Origin: Glandiceps talaboti
Taxonomy: Eukaryota > Hemichordata > Enteropneusta > Spengelidae
Assembly (NCBI RefSeq): GCF_964340395.1
Contig: NC_135553.1
Location: forward strand, 4,332,001 to 4,396,000
Direction: 5' to 3'
Length of the DNA stretch: 64,000 nucleotides
Each line of letters starts with the position of its first letter. Position 1 is the stretch's first letter. Below, one piece after another: positions 14,969 through 28,410 of the stretch. The notes beneath the pieces were generated by a model. It saw only the letters and a list, made by a program, of their open reading frames with translations. It ran no database searches and had not been told where the DNA came from. Made by a program: the position numbers and the translations under genes.

Positions 14969-17900
14969 ATTGTCCATGTAAGCTTTATTGTGAATTTTGA
15001 AAAAAATTGTCTTCTCATTTGACATTTGAGTCTAGAAATGAATTGTAAGTGACACACATCACAAGAATCATTTGTGAATTTGAGAAAAATCTTCGGCACA
15101 GATTTGAGATTAAATGTGGAAACCAAACACATATGTACAAAACGTTGTGATTTGGAAAGAATTGTGTCAGCAATGGTTTGACACTAATTCTTGAAATGAA
15201 TATCACACATGCAAACACCATTGTTAGTTGAACCTAAGGCAATACAGGATTGCTGGTTTGATATCTAATCTAAGAAGGAATCACACAGTACCAAGTTTTA
15301 TTGTGAATTTCAGACAATTTGTAGATACTGATTTGATGATAAATCTAGAACAGAATTACACACATTTAGACACATCTAGGTGTTGACTGGATTTCTGACA
15401 ATTCTTCAGCACTGACTTGGTGTTATTATTGTTTCATACATATATAAACTTTATTGCGAGTTTGACAAAATTCATCATTGTTGGTTTGATGCTACATTGT
15501 ATTTTTATAAACCAATCACACATGTTTTACGATATTCATGAAAATCTATCAGTATGGACTCATGCTAAATAAAGAACACAATCGCGCACAAACGTCATTG
15601 TGAACCACTTTGTATCACATTTTGAACAATTCCACCAGAAATCTGCTGTTCTCTGCTCCACTAACTAGTTTAAAGCTAAATCTCAAACAGAATAATTGTT
15701 TATTTATTTATTTATTTTTATTTATTTACTTATACACCATCCTACAGGCATTGTCCAATAACAGGAGGAAGGTTCGGTGTTAGTGCAGGAGGAAACCAGA
15801 GTACCCAAGGAAAAACTAGTGTTGTTCGGTAGAATCATACTGAATGACACTCTTCTTACTAACAGCATGGTAAATTTAATCAAACCCTGAATGAATTCGA
15901 ACCCTGACTGTAGTGGTAAGAGGCATGTGGTTTAACCACTCAGCCACCGACAACCCTCACACACATCAAGGTGTGGGTTACAGAGAATTCTTCAGCACTG
16001 GTTTTACATTTTCCATTGAGAAAGTCATCAACACAAAAAAGGTGCTAAAAAGTGGAAAATAAATCATACAGGGACAGTTATAATTGTAAATTTCAAAAAT
16101 TTAACCTATAAAGGAAGTAAGCTATACCCAGTGTTGTTATTTATTATTTGTTTCAGACAATTTGACTGTACTGGTTTAGATGCTCTAGTAAATAGAGTAC
16201 ATTTGTCAACACTGGCCTGATATTAAATCTATTAGAAATCACACATGTCGTTGATTCATTGATTTCCATTTGATACTAAATCTGCAAATGAACCACAAAC
16301 ACTTGTAAGTATCATGGTGAATTTGAGATTAGCTGTCAGCGTTGTTTTCTGTTTTGACACTAAATCAAGAAATGTCATAGCAAATAAGACAATTTGTGGC
16401 CACAAAATCTTCTGTATGTTTGTGAATATATTGAAATGATTGCATATTTGTTCTTGTAACAGATATGACTAACCTTCCTGTAATTCTTTGACATTCATCA
16501 CCACAAGTAATGCTTTCCATTGCGTCACTCTATTTCAAGACTGACAAACGATGAATAAGTGCACCGTGGCCTAATAACACATCAATCAAAACTAAATAGA
16601 TGGATACAGTATCCATCAATACATGAACATTGACACAAAGTGATGATTTGTTGTCCCCAGGAGACCGACCCCCTTACAAAAATACCTAGTTTAGACCAGA
16701 CGTTGTTAACTACGTTTTGACAGACAGGTGACCTTTCTCCAACTGGGATTTTGTCTTTAGTAAATTGTAAGCAGGTGATGATGATTAAAAGTGATAGGAT
16801 TCATTAAGTATACATGCCATTTTGTTTGAGCCATGGGAATACACATAAAATGAATGACAGTGAGGTTGGTGTCATCTCTCTCAGGTGACGATACATGTCG
16901 TTATCTTCTTAGTTCTCATGGCTGGATGCTGAATAATTTCCAAATTATCATTTCATGACATTACAACAGTCTTAATATAGTAGATGACAATGAGTGACTC
17001 ATCTCATTAGGGAAATTTACCAAGTCAATGTTCAAGTACTATGTGTAAAGGGGTGAATGTACTCTAATGTGTTGCCATGACGACCAAACGTCACAACACT
17101 ACATTATATTAATTTGTATTCCTTATCCTGTACAACACTACATAGTCATGAAATTCTGCATATGAACATGGAGACAGAGTCCCTAACACTAATGTGCTGT
17201 CAATTAGGACTAATTTGAATAATTTTACTTCTCTCATTTGTAGAGAAATCACACGATGCTTAGGTGGGCGTGGTGGTAAAGCAACCTTAAATGACTTTAT
17301 ACTGGACATCAACTAAAGCAGCTAGGACAAAATCAGCCTAATGCTTTGTTGTCCTTTAAAAAGTTGTATTTACATGTATGAAGGGAGAATGTTTTTATAA
17401 TATATATTTCAATATACCATACTGTATTTTGTACGGGATCTGTCATAAAATACGCATTCCTAAAATGACCAAATGGCTGAGTCTGACATCAATATACAAT
17501 TATTTGCAACAATTTATGATAAAATGAACTTGCATGCACAACATTCAATTTCTAGCTGTCAATGTCATTGTCATTGTCAATGTCAATGTCAAGGTCACAG
17601 ATATACAGGTTTATTAATAGATGAGAACTCCCCTTCACACTCCATATACACAGATTATTCATTGGGGTTCCTCACAAAAATGTGTGGGAATTATCAGAAT
17701 GCATGTGGAACTCCATATATTGTACAACTTCGCCCATCCCACCCCTACCCCACCCCCACCCTTCTCATTTACTGGCATTCTAGAAAATTTGGTAAAAACA
17801 CTGATTCCAATATCAAGATTGTTAAAGAAATCAGTTTCTTGTCAGACGTGAATCAAATACATGAATGAGTCATAAGTCAGAAGAATTGAGTTTGCTGAAG

Positions 17901-19556
17901 AAATTCATGAAATCTCGGTAAATAATAAGCATAATTAATGCATTGAAAGTGACGTCGGATCACCAAAGGGGGGGGGGGGGGGTTGCATAATGACAATAAA
18001 ACTATGTAAATTCCAAGTATATTATTGATGTTATCAATGTTATTACATTGCCTACCAACTATTAAACATTATATATGACATGTAAATTATTGACAAAACA
18101 AAACCTTTAGGTGCATGTATGAGCTCTTTGGTCTAAAGTGGGGTCTGGGTTTTTTTTCGACTGAAGAGTCTAAAATCACATCCACTCTACATTATTTTTA
18201 CTCTGTCTAAAATGAGGTCCATTGTCCTTTTTTCAAATCATAAATGTGCCATAATTACTCCAAAAATTTTGCCTCATGACAGAAAAAATACAAGAGTGAG
18301 AACTATATTTTGCAATCCACCATTTCCTTAATATGGAACTACTACAAATATATTTTTGGTCTAAAATTTGATCTTCTAAAAACCTGTAAGGATCTGTTGG
18401 GTTTTGGTCAAAATGGGTCTAAATGGGTCTGAAATGGGGTGTTGGATTTTGGTCAAAATGGGTCTAAAAATTCGGTCTGGGGTTGACCACAATGGTATCA
18501 TCCCCATGATGTTGATGGGACATTGTCAAGACTCACCCTAAACATAGGTTCTATATAGCTAGACATTTCTAGATACACTGTATTCCTGGTCTAGGCCTTT
18601 GACACGTAACACATTTGTAAATACATTCATCAAAATGCTATTTTAGTTTCAGCTAACAAACAGAGTGCAGGAGAGAAACTAGCTTGAAGGGTTTTCATTT
18701 CATAGCATTTCATGATTCTTTGAATTCCTGTTTGCACATAGAATTATTTCACTGGCTTGCTCATACTTCCATCTTGTCTCAGAGCCTGTGGGTATTTGGA
18801 ATACATTGTGTGGTCTATATACTCTCTGTTTGTCAGCATACCAGTCGGAATTAAGCCATTCTATAGATGTGAATGTGTTACAATGTCTTTTGTGAGAGGC
18901 ATTTTATTTGTCTACATCTATAAGTACACTTTACATGTTGTAACATAACCACTGTCTTATCTGTTATGTTGAAAGTGAAAAGAAAAATACCATTGGCTTT
19001 GGAGCCTGTCTGATGACACTTAAAGTATAAAAATAGACTTTAACTATAAAAATAGTCAGTTTGCAGACTTTGAACAAAAAAATCAAACTTTCATTTCACA
19101 TTTGCCTGTTAATAAGACTTTACCATGACTGATATCCGACCTAGGCAAACCTTGGTAAACTCCCAACAACTAGAAAACCCTTCTAAATTGAAGACTTTTG
19201 ATCATATTTTTGTTATTCTTGAAACATATTTGCATATCAGAGATATGTCATATTACTTTGAATAATCTTTCATATAGACAGCCCTAGAAACATCTCATAA
19301 AATATCACACAAATCTACTGATTAGTCTCTAGATACTTTAGTTTATTACCCATACACCAAATATAAATTTTACAATACAAGATGTCACGTATACAGAGGT
19401 TGACTGCTGGATAATGGGAGTCAGGAAAATAGCATGACCCTCAGAAATATTTACATAGTTTACTTGTGTCTGAGATAAAGATTGTGAACACAATCAGTCC
19501 ACTGATTTCGACTTCCACTTTAACACACACACACAGACACAGACACACATATACAC

Positions 19557-19599
<43 letters not shown>

Positions 19600-22500
19600 C
19601 CACACGCACACCACACACACATGCACACATACACATACACAAACACACACATATACATACACACACACACACACACACAATCTATATCCACAAACACATA
19701 TCCACATGAACACAGAGAAATGGGAGAGAAAGACACACACACTCCCACTCACACAGACATGATTCACAATGCCTACAGCACATCTGAACCTGAGTTCATT
19801 TGTGCTCAGAAAACAAGACATTGATATTATACTTTGATATGCAAAGGATGATGAACATTGCTTTTGGGATGACGATCACATGCTGTGAAGTGGTAACTAC
19901 GGCACAGTTCAGGTCATCAACGCATCGTGCTCTGAATTTGAAGTACATGTATTTGATCATATGATAAGATAGCTATGGTAATCCATGTATAAAGACACTC
20001 ATGTAACTATCAATAAAAGTAAGGTACTGACCACAAATTACAAGAGCAGTAAATGTTGAATAATGTCAAACATTCACTTTTATTATGAATGTAGTGGAAT
20101 TTCTGACTACAGATCAAATCACTTAATTTCATGAAGCAGTATCTGCTATTAAAAGTATATCATTCTTATACATTATACTTCCTAGAGTGTCAATCTGTGA
20201 GGGCGCACATACCCAGTACTTAATTATATAGGTCTCATAATAACATCTTCAAAATGACAAGTCAGTCAGTCAGTCAGTCAGTCAGTCAGTCAGTTAAACA
20301 AAAAGTATAGAAACAATAAAATTATGAGTACATGTTGGTGATACTTTCAATCCATAATCATACTTCAACATTCTGAATGACTTAGAAATGACACTTAAGG
20401 TCAGAAGGAAATGTTGAACCATTTATTTAATTGAAGTTCCCAAATTTCACCACAAAATGATAATTTTTACTCAGATATGTATACATGCTCCTGTGGCCGG
20501 TCGCCATGTACAATCTGTGATGTTGTGATTTTTCTAATCCTGCCATAGAGGGCATCATTTTTATTACTTTGCAAGAATGAAGAAACAGAGGGTCAGTTGG
20601 GTCATGAGAATCATAGAATTAGGACAGTTGCCCGGACATTATTTTTGCGTAATACTGTTGTTCTGATAAATTAATTTCATACCAAAAATCAATATTATTG
20701 GTTCCAGTTTCAAGCCCTGCATGCAGTATATGCAGGTCACCTAAAAGTTGTCAAATTTACTAATTTTAATGCTGTGCACAAAATCATAACACCAATATTC
20801 CAAAGTATCGATCCAGCTCTTAGGTATCACATACTATTTTCAATAGTATAGTCCTGCCAAAATAAGAAATCTGATTCATTTTTCCTGCCAAAGTTTGAAA
20901 TTTAGTCTATTTTTATACTACCTACATGAAATACTTGCACAAATCTGAATAAATACAAAAAATTAAAAAAAAATTATGATAGAATTTGATGGACATAATT
21001 TCATATAGAGCTACTTGCTAAATAGTTACTTCACCAAAGTAAAACAAACCTGAGATTTTCACATTTCCTTTTTTCTGACTGTCTTTCTGAGATTAGTCTA
21101 TTTTTACCTAATCACATCCCACGTACTACTAATCGGAATAAAATATGAAATTATGACACAATTTGACAAAGATGATGAAAAAATCTCTGACATTAAGTCA
21201 TAATGACAAAGTAATATGTTATATTTACATGATTGGTACATTTACGTGATTAAAATAGGCTTACTTCAATCTATCTTAAGATGAGTTGATGGAATGTATT
21301 TTTTTAATCTTGTCTACATAATGCAGTAGATAGACACTAAAACTATATTTATAGATATTTTGTAATAGATTAATACATCAATATCAATATTTCATGTAGG
21401 CTTTCAGAGTTGAAGTAACTGAAGACTTTGATGTATCAAAAAGGGCCATGAGTGACAGATATTCACATTCGACCCAGATTTCCTTAACCCTTAACTTAAG
21501 TGGCATCATTTGATACTAGAATAGAAATACGTGAAGTATACGCAAACAAGTAGAATTTTCAAATACAGTTTTTGCTCATAATTTCAAGTTAATCACATCG
21601 TTGTTTCACTAGCTGTATGATTGCCCAGTAATTACATGCAAATTGTATCAGTACTTGACATAAATCTGCAAAGTTGTTAACAAACAAACTAACAAACAAC
21701 TGGTCCAGGCAATATACAATAGAAGCCAGAATATCATCTGGCTCAACAAAAATGTTACTAAATTTGTTTTATCATCTGGCATGACAAATATCTTACTAAA
21801 AATTACTACATTTTATCGTCTGGTAGAAAGCGTGAGTGTTAATACCCTAAGTTCTCACAGTAGCACTCATGTGTTATACCATTCTGTTATTTTTATATAT
21901 GGTTATCCCAAACCATAAATTTCATAAAATTTACAATGGTGCTTTCACATGATTTTGTGTACATGGAGTTTGCACGTTCATTTGCATACAGGTATGGAAT
22001 TACGTTTTCAGTAGTGCACAGCAGTGCAAATACCAGTAGAATGCATACACTGATGTAATCTTTCATTCACATTTGGATAATAGACCTTCACATTTCTCTT
22101 TTTGAAACATGCACAATGTTTCTTTTCAAAAAGAAAGAGGAATTTACTACCATCTATCTTGATTATTTATAGTATGAACTCCAATATTTCTTTAAGTCTA
22201 ATAAACAGCTACTGTTAATTTAGCAAGTCATTAGCAGTATAATTAATTAACACACATTAAACAAGTAGACCCTGAATTCAACACCTGTGTTCAAAATTGA
22301 TTAATGATAGGATAAATGGATGATAGCAACATATGATACACATACAGGTCTTATAACAATCTATCATAATACCTATATGCATGAATGAATGGTGCTTCAA
22401 CTGTTTTCAGTTCAAACAATGATTGATGTATCTACAGTTTTGTTGTATCTGTAAACGAACAAAACCACAATCTGTTCTATGCCATTGGATAGTGTTACCA

Positions 22501-25500
22501 TGTGATCAATCCCTAGAGTCTTTAAGTACTGAAGACTTAGTTTACAGTTTAAATAGTTTGCTAGGTTTTCACTAAGTCTTTCCACCTCAACTCTGCTAGG
22601 TTTTCACCAAGTCTTTCCACCTCAACTCTGCTAGGTTTTCACTAAGTCTTTCCACCTCAATTCTGTTAGGTTTTCACTAAGTCTTTCCACCTCAACTCTG
22701 CTAGGTTTTCACTAAGTCTTTCCACCTCAACTCTGCTAGGTTTTCACTAAGTCTTTCCACCTCTACTCTGCTAGGTTTTTACTATGTCTTTCCACCTCAA
22801 CTCTGCTAGGTTTTCACTAAGTCTTTCCACCTCTACTCTGCTAGGTTTTCACTATGTCTTTCCACCTCAACTCTGCTAGGTTTTCACTAAGTCTTTCCAC
22901 CTCTACTCTGCTAGGTTTTCACTAAGTCTTTCCACCTCTACTCTGCTAGGTTTTCACTAAGTCTTTCCACCTCAACTCTGCTAGGTTTTCACTAAGTCTT
23001 TCCACCTAAGTCTTTCCACCTCAACTCTGCTAGGTTTTCACTAAGTCTTTCCACCTCAACTCTGTTAGATTTCACTAAGTCTTTCCACCTCAACTCTGCT
23101 AGGTTTTCACTAAGTCTTTCCACCTCAACTCTGTTAGGTTTTCACTAAGTCTTTCCACCTCTACTCTGCTAGGTTTTTACTATGTCTTTCCACCTCAACT
23201 CTGCTAGGTTTTCACTAAGTCTTTCCACCTCTACTCTGCTAGGTTTTCACTTAGTCTTTCCACCTCAACTCTGCTAGGTTTTCACTAAGTCTTTCCACCT
23301 CTACTCTGCTAGGTTTTCACTAAGTCTTTCCACCTCAACTCTGCTAGGTTTTCACTAAGTCTTTCCACCTAAGTCTTTCCACCTCAACTCTGCTAGGTTT
23401 TCACTAAGTCTTTCCACCTCAACTCTGTTAGATTTCACTAAGTCTTTCCACCTCAACTCTGCTAGGTTTTCACTAAGTCTTTCCACCTCAACTCTGTTAG
23501 GTTTTCACTAAGTCTTTCCACCTCAATTCTGTTAGGTTTTCACTAAGTCTTTCCACCTCAATTCTGTTAGGTTTTCACTAAGTCTTTCCACCTCAACTCT
23601 GCTAGGTTTTCACTAAGTCTTTCCACCTCAACTCTGCTAGGTTTTCACTAAGTCTTTCCACCTCAACTCTGCTAGGTTTTCACCAAGTCTTTCCACCTCA
23701 ACTCTGCTAGGTTTTCACTAAGTCTTTCCACCTCAACTCTGTTAGGTTTTCACTAAGTCTTTCCACCTCAACTCTGTTAGGTTTTCACTAAGTCTTTCCA
23801 CCTCAACTCTGATAGGTTTTCACTAAGTCTTTCCACCTCAACTCTGCTAGGTTTTCACTAAGTCTTTCCACCTCAACTCTGTTAGGTTTTCACTAAGTCT
23901 TTCCACCTCAACTCTGCTAGGTTTTCACTAAGTCTTTCCACCTCAACTCTGCTAGGTTTTCACTAAGTCTTTCCACCTCAACTCTGCTAGGTTTTCACTA
24001 AGTCTTTCCACCTCAACTTTGCTAGGTTTTCACTAAGTCTTTCCACCTCAACTCTGCTAGGTTTTCACTAAGTCTTTCCACCTCAACTCTGCTAGGTTTT
24101 CACCAAGTCTTTCCACCTCAACTCTGCTAGGTTTTCACTAAGTCTTTCCACCTCAACTCTGCTAGGTTTTCACTAAGTCTTTCCACCTCAACTCTGCTAG
24201 GTTTTCACTAAGTCTTTCCACCTCAACTCTGCTAGGTTTTCACTAAGTCTTTCCACCTCAACTCTGCTAGGTTTTCACTAAGTCTTTCCACCTCAACTCT
24301 GCTAGGTTTTCACTAAGTCTTTCCACCTCAACTCTGCTAGGTTTTCACTAAGTCTTTCCACCTCAACTCTGCTAGGTTTCAGTAAGTCTTTCCACCTCAA
24401 CTCTGCTAGGTTTCAGTAAGTCTTTCCACCTCAACTCTGCTAGGTTTTCACTAAGTCTTTCCACCTCAACTCTGCTAGGTTTCAGTAAGTCTTTCCACCT
24501 CAACTCTGCTAGGTTTTCACTAAGTCTTTCCACCTCAACTCTGCTAGGTTTTCACTAAGTCTTTCCACCTCAACTCTGCTTGGTTTTCACTAACTCTTTC
24601 CACCTCAACTTTGCTAGGTTTTCACTAAGTCTTTCCACCTCAACTCTGCTAGGTTTTCACCAAGTCTTTCCACCTCAACTCTGCGAGGATTTCACTAAGT
24701 CTTTCCACCTCAACTCTGCTAAATTTATTTAAAGGGCAGAAAGAAGGAATATTTCACCATAATTTTTTTTAACCTTATACCCTTTAGCTTTCTAAATGTT
24801 GACACTGTTTGAAATGGCACTGTAGGATATTAGTAATCGTCTACTGGTGTTGATCTTGAGAAGTTATACATTTGTGCTGTGGGTGCAGCAGGGATAACAT
24901 ACTTGTCTCATGTGTATTTGTTTTTGATTGTCAAAAAAAGAAGGGAATTACAAAGGTGATTTCAAAGTAATAGTTGTGCAGGCTATGAACAGCAATGGAC
25001 CACATTCTTAATACAAGATACCATTTCGATTTGATGTGCAAACCACTCAAACAACATTGATAATATATTTAGTTGTGTAAAAGGAGAAAGGGCAATAAAC
25101 TGATGAAGGCTTGAAAAAGTAAACATGCTGGCTAATTGGATCAGTTGACATATCAACAGAAAGCAGGTTAAGAACTTTATCCTTATCAACAGCTAGGCAT
25201 ACAATAAGGTATTAAATCATGTAGTGATGGATTTTCATGCTTTTCAATTGAAAGTACGAACATCTGACTTTAAGGAGGTTCTCAAGTTATCAACAATCGA
25301 ATAGTCTAGAGTCAAACACGAAATAAAAAATAACCTATTACATGGGGAGTGGGGTTAGGGTGGGGATTGTTGTGTTGGGGGGGGGGGGGTCAAACTGTGA
25401 TTTTGATTCCATCCTGAGCTTCATTGCTTTTATGTAAACGGGAGGAGGTGTGTAGACCTAGATGAAATAGGTTATGTTTGTAATCAGACTTCAAAATTTG

Positions 25501-25993
25501 AGAAGACCCCTTAACTCCATTAACAATGTGACAAATGGATCCTATACTTGCACTTGTCGTTAGTGTTACGTTCACTCAGCATGGCTGCTTTATCACTACT
25601 TTCTCCTAATCAAGTAGACACAAAGATGCCAAGGATTTATCAGTTGTCAAATGAACTTGTACAGTCCATTCATTAAATACCAGACGATAACAACTGACAT
25701 TTTTCTGATTACGCTTGAATGTTAATCAAGTTCAGGAATAATAAATCAATTGATAGATGTATTTTGTACTTTAGTGACCTATATACAAGGTATTTCACGT
25801 CTAATTTCTGCTTCATTTATATGTAAACTCTTCCCAATTGATCTAATCAGGTGTTCAATCTTTAAAGAAAGTTGTACTCTGTGTTAACACATACAAGAGG
25901 TTACTATGATCAGGTCTATGTGGTAATAAAATTTGTTTAGGATAGTATGTACGTACGTATGTACCTATGTATGTACATACATACATACATACA

Positions 25994-26027
<34 letters not shown>

Positions 26028-26033
26028 CATACA

Positions 26034-26067
<34 letters not shown>

Positions 26068-28196
26068 CATACATACATACATACATACATACATACACGC
26101 ATGCACGCACGCACACACGCACGCACGCGCACACATACATACATACATACATACATACATACATACATACATACATACATACATACATACATACATACAT
26201 GTGTGAGTTCAAGGGTGGCATACTTGAAGTATTTGCAGGAATGCTGGCAGTGTTCTCTACAGCTGCACTTTCATGAGCATAGTGAGTGAAAATGTAAGAG
26301 AGCAAATATTTCTGCGTACCCACACTGGAACTCAATCATGCAGAATGGGGTTCTGTTAATATTACATATGTTTTATCTGAAATAGCAAATTTCTGTAAAC
26401 TGATACTGTGCAATCATACACAATGAATGATTGCATATTATTTGCATCAAGGTATGCAATAATTTGGTATTGCACTGCATGGTGCAAGCAATCTCTGGTA
26501 CATAAAAAATTATGTAATAACTTACATAAAACCACCATTTAATTATTTTTAGACTTATACTAATCTAAAGCTAATGTTGATGCGCACCTTATATGACATT
26601 ACATTTGCATTACGGTATCATTGATAGTAAGAATTGGAACAGCTGATTGCATAGTAAGGATTTCCTCTACATTTTTTATATGTATGAACAAATTAAATCA
26701 TCAGATCATTTATAAATTATATCTTCAAACCAGGTTTGAGTGTAGTCAATAACAAGCAGTGATTAATTCTGTTTTTCCCAACTTCTAGGTTTTTTGGGGT
26801 TTTTTTTTACAAACAAGTACTCCTGATAGAAAGAGGATTAAGTAGAAGACTGCAGGTACCTTTCAAATATGTAGCAAAAATTACACCGCAAAATGTATAC
26901 ACTCAGTTTGCGGCCCTTATAAGTATTCAGGCAATTAAGTTTAATACTCTGTACATGACGCTGGGGAATCACAACTACATGTTCTATTTTCATCTTTATA
27001 TTCCACATATATCACAACCTTTTGAATTGGCTTCTTTAGAAATAAATATTTCATACTTAAAAACTTTACAAAATATACTTGGGTTTCTTCGTAGAATTGT
27101 GATGAATTATGCAGCTTTTTGCTGACATAAAACAATTTATGCAAATAACGACACATAACGACACACGCTGGAGTGCACTCCATGGTTCATGAAATAACTG
27201 AATACATTACCGGGAACATCTGGTAAAATTTCATCAAGTTTTGAATGACATCTCGACATTACCAAGGGCTAAATTGTCATGGTATGAAAAGAAAATTCAA
27301 AAGAAAATGCAGAATTAGAAGTAAGTTCTTTGCTTTTCTCAGAACCAGTATGCAAGATAATACTTGACGTGAATAACTGATATTGACTCAGCTGACGTAT
27401 TTAGGAAAATGAAGATAAAAAATCTCGACAGGTTTATAGCACATAATCTTTTTCACAAAACGTCTTCACAGCAGTTATGTCTTCAGGGACTCTCTTAAGA
27501 GTTCTTAAGGTCTTTCACAAGAAAAGGGTGACCCAAGGCATTTTCATTGATTTCATTTGAATGAATTGCTCTGCCATCGTGCCTTTCAGAACATGACAAT
27601 CAACCAGTAGTGTCATCACTTGGCAAAGTGATATTATACAGCAAGTGGACAGAGAGAGAGAGAGATAATTTTGATGAAATGCGAGATAAATGTCAGGACT
27701 ACGATAACATTCTTACTATATTCATTTTTGTAGAGATAACATTATTTTGCTAAATTTGGAACAAGTCCCAAAAGAGTAATAAGTCTAAAAGCTCCAGATT
27801 TAGTCGTGAAATTTTATTATGCACACAAAGTCCTTATTCCTAGAATCAAATTCCCATAAATAGATTTCTGTCAAACATGACTCTAAGGTATTGGACTAAT
27901 GAATATTAAGGTAAAGGTTCATTGCATAACTTGTGAGTGGTGCCAGTGGTTTGTGAGTAACATATACCAAGTTTTCTCAGCATTTGAATAGGATTCAAAA
28001 GTATTGGATTTTTAAACCTTGATAAGAAATGATTTGCTATCAACTATACTACTCTCTTCTTACTTTCAATCAAAAGTATATACAATCTCTCCATATTTTT
28101 CATATCATGTACCATACTACCAATGAGGATGACCGTTTAATTCTTACACCAAGAATATGAAACATAAAATAAATGCATACACACAATACACACAAT

Positions 28197-28231
<35 letters not shown>

Positions 28232-28311
28232 CATAATACACACATGCAACCAACCAAACACACACACACATACATACATACATACATACACACACACATA
28301 CATACATACAT

Positions 28312-28410
<99 letters not shown>

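Noticed and set aside
17473-17868. 131-residue open frame in POLR3H intron 4
   Set aside because: Composition looks like random translation of AT-rich DNA with a short TGTCAA repeat. There is no recognisable domain and no splice context.
22559-24720. Possible CRISPR array or coding repeat
   Set aside because: The 35-bp units are directly adjacent with no unique spacers, the period is not a multiple of three and the array lies in an animal gene's intron.
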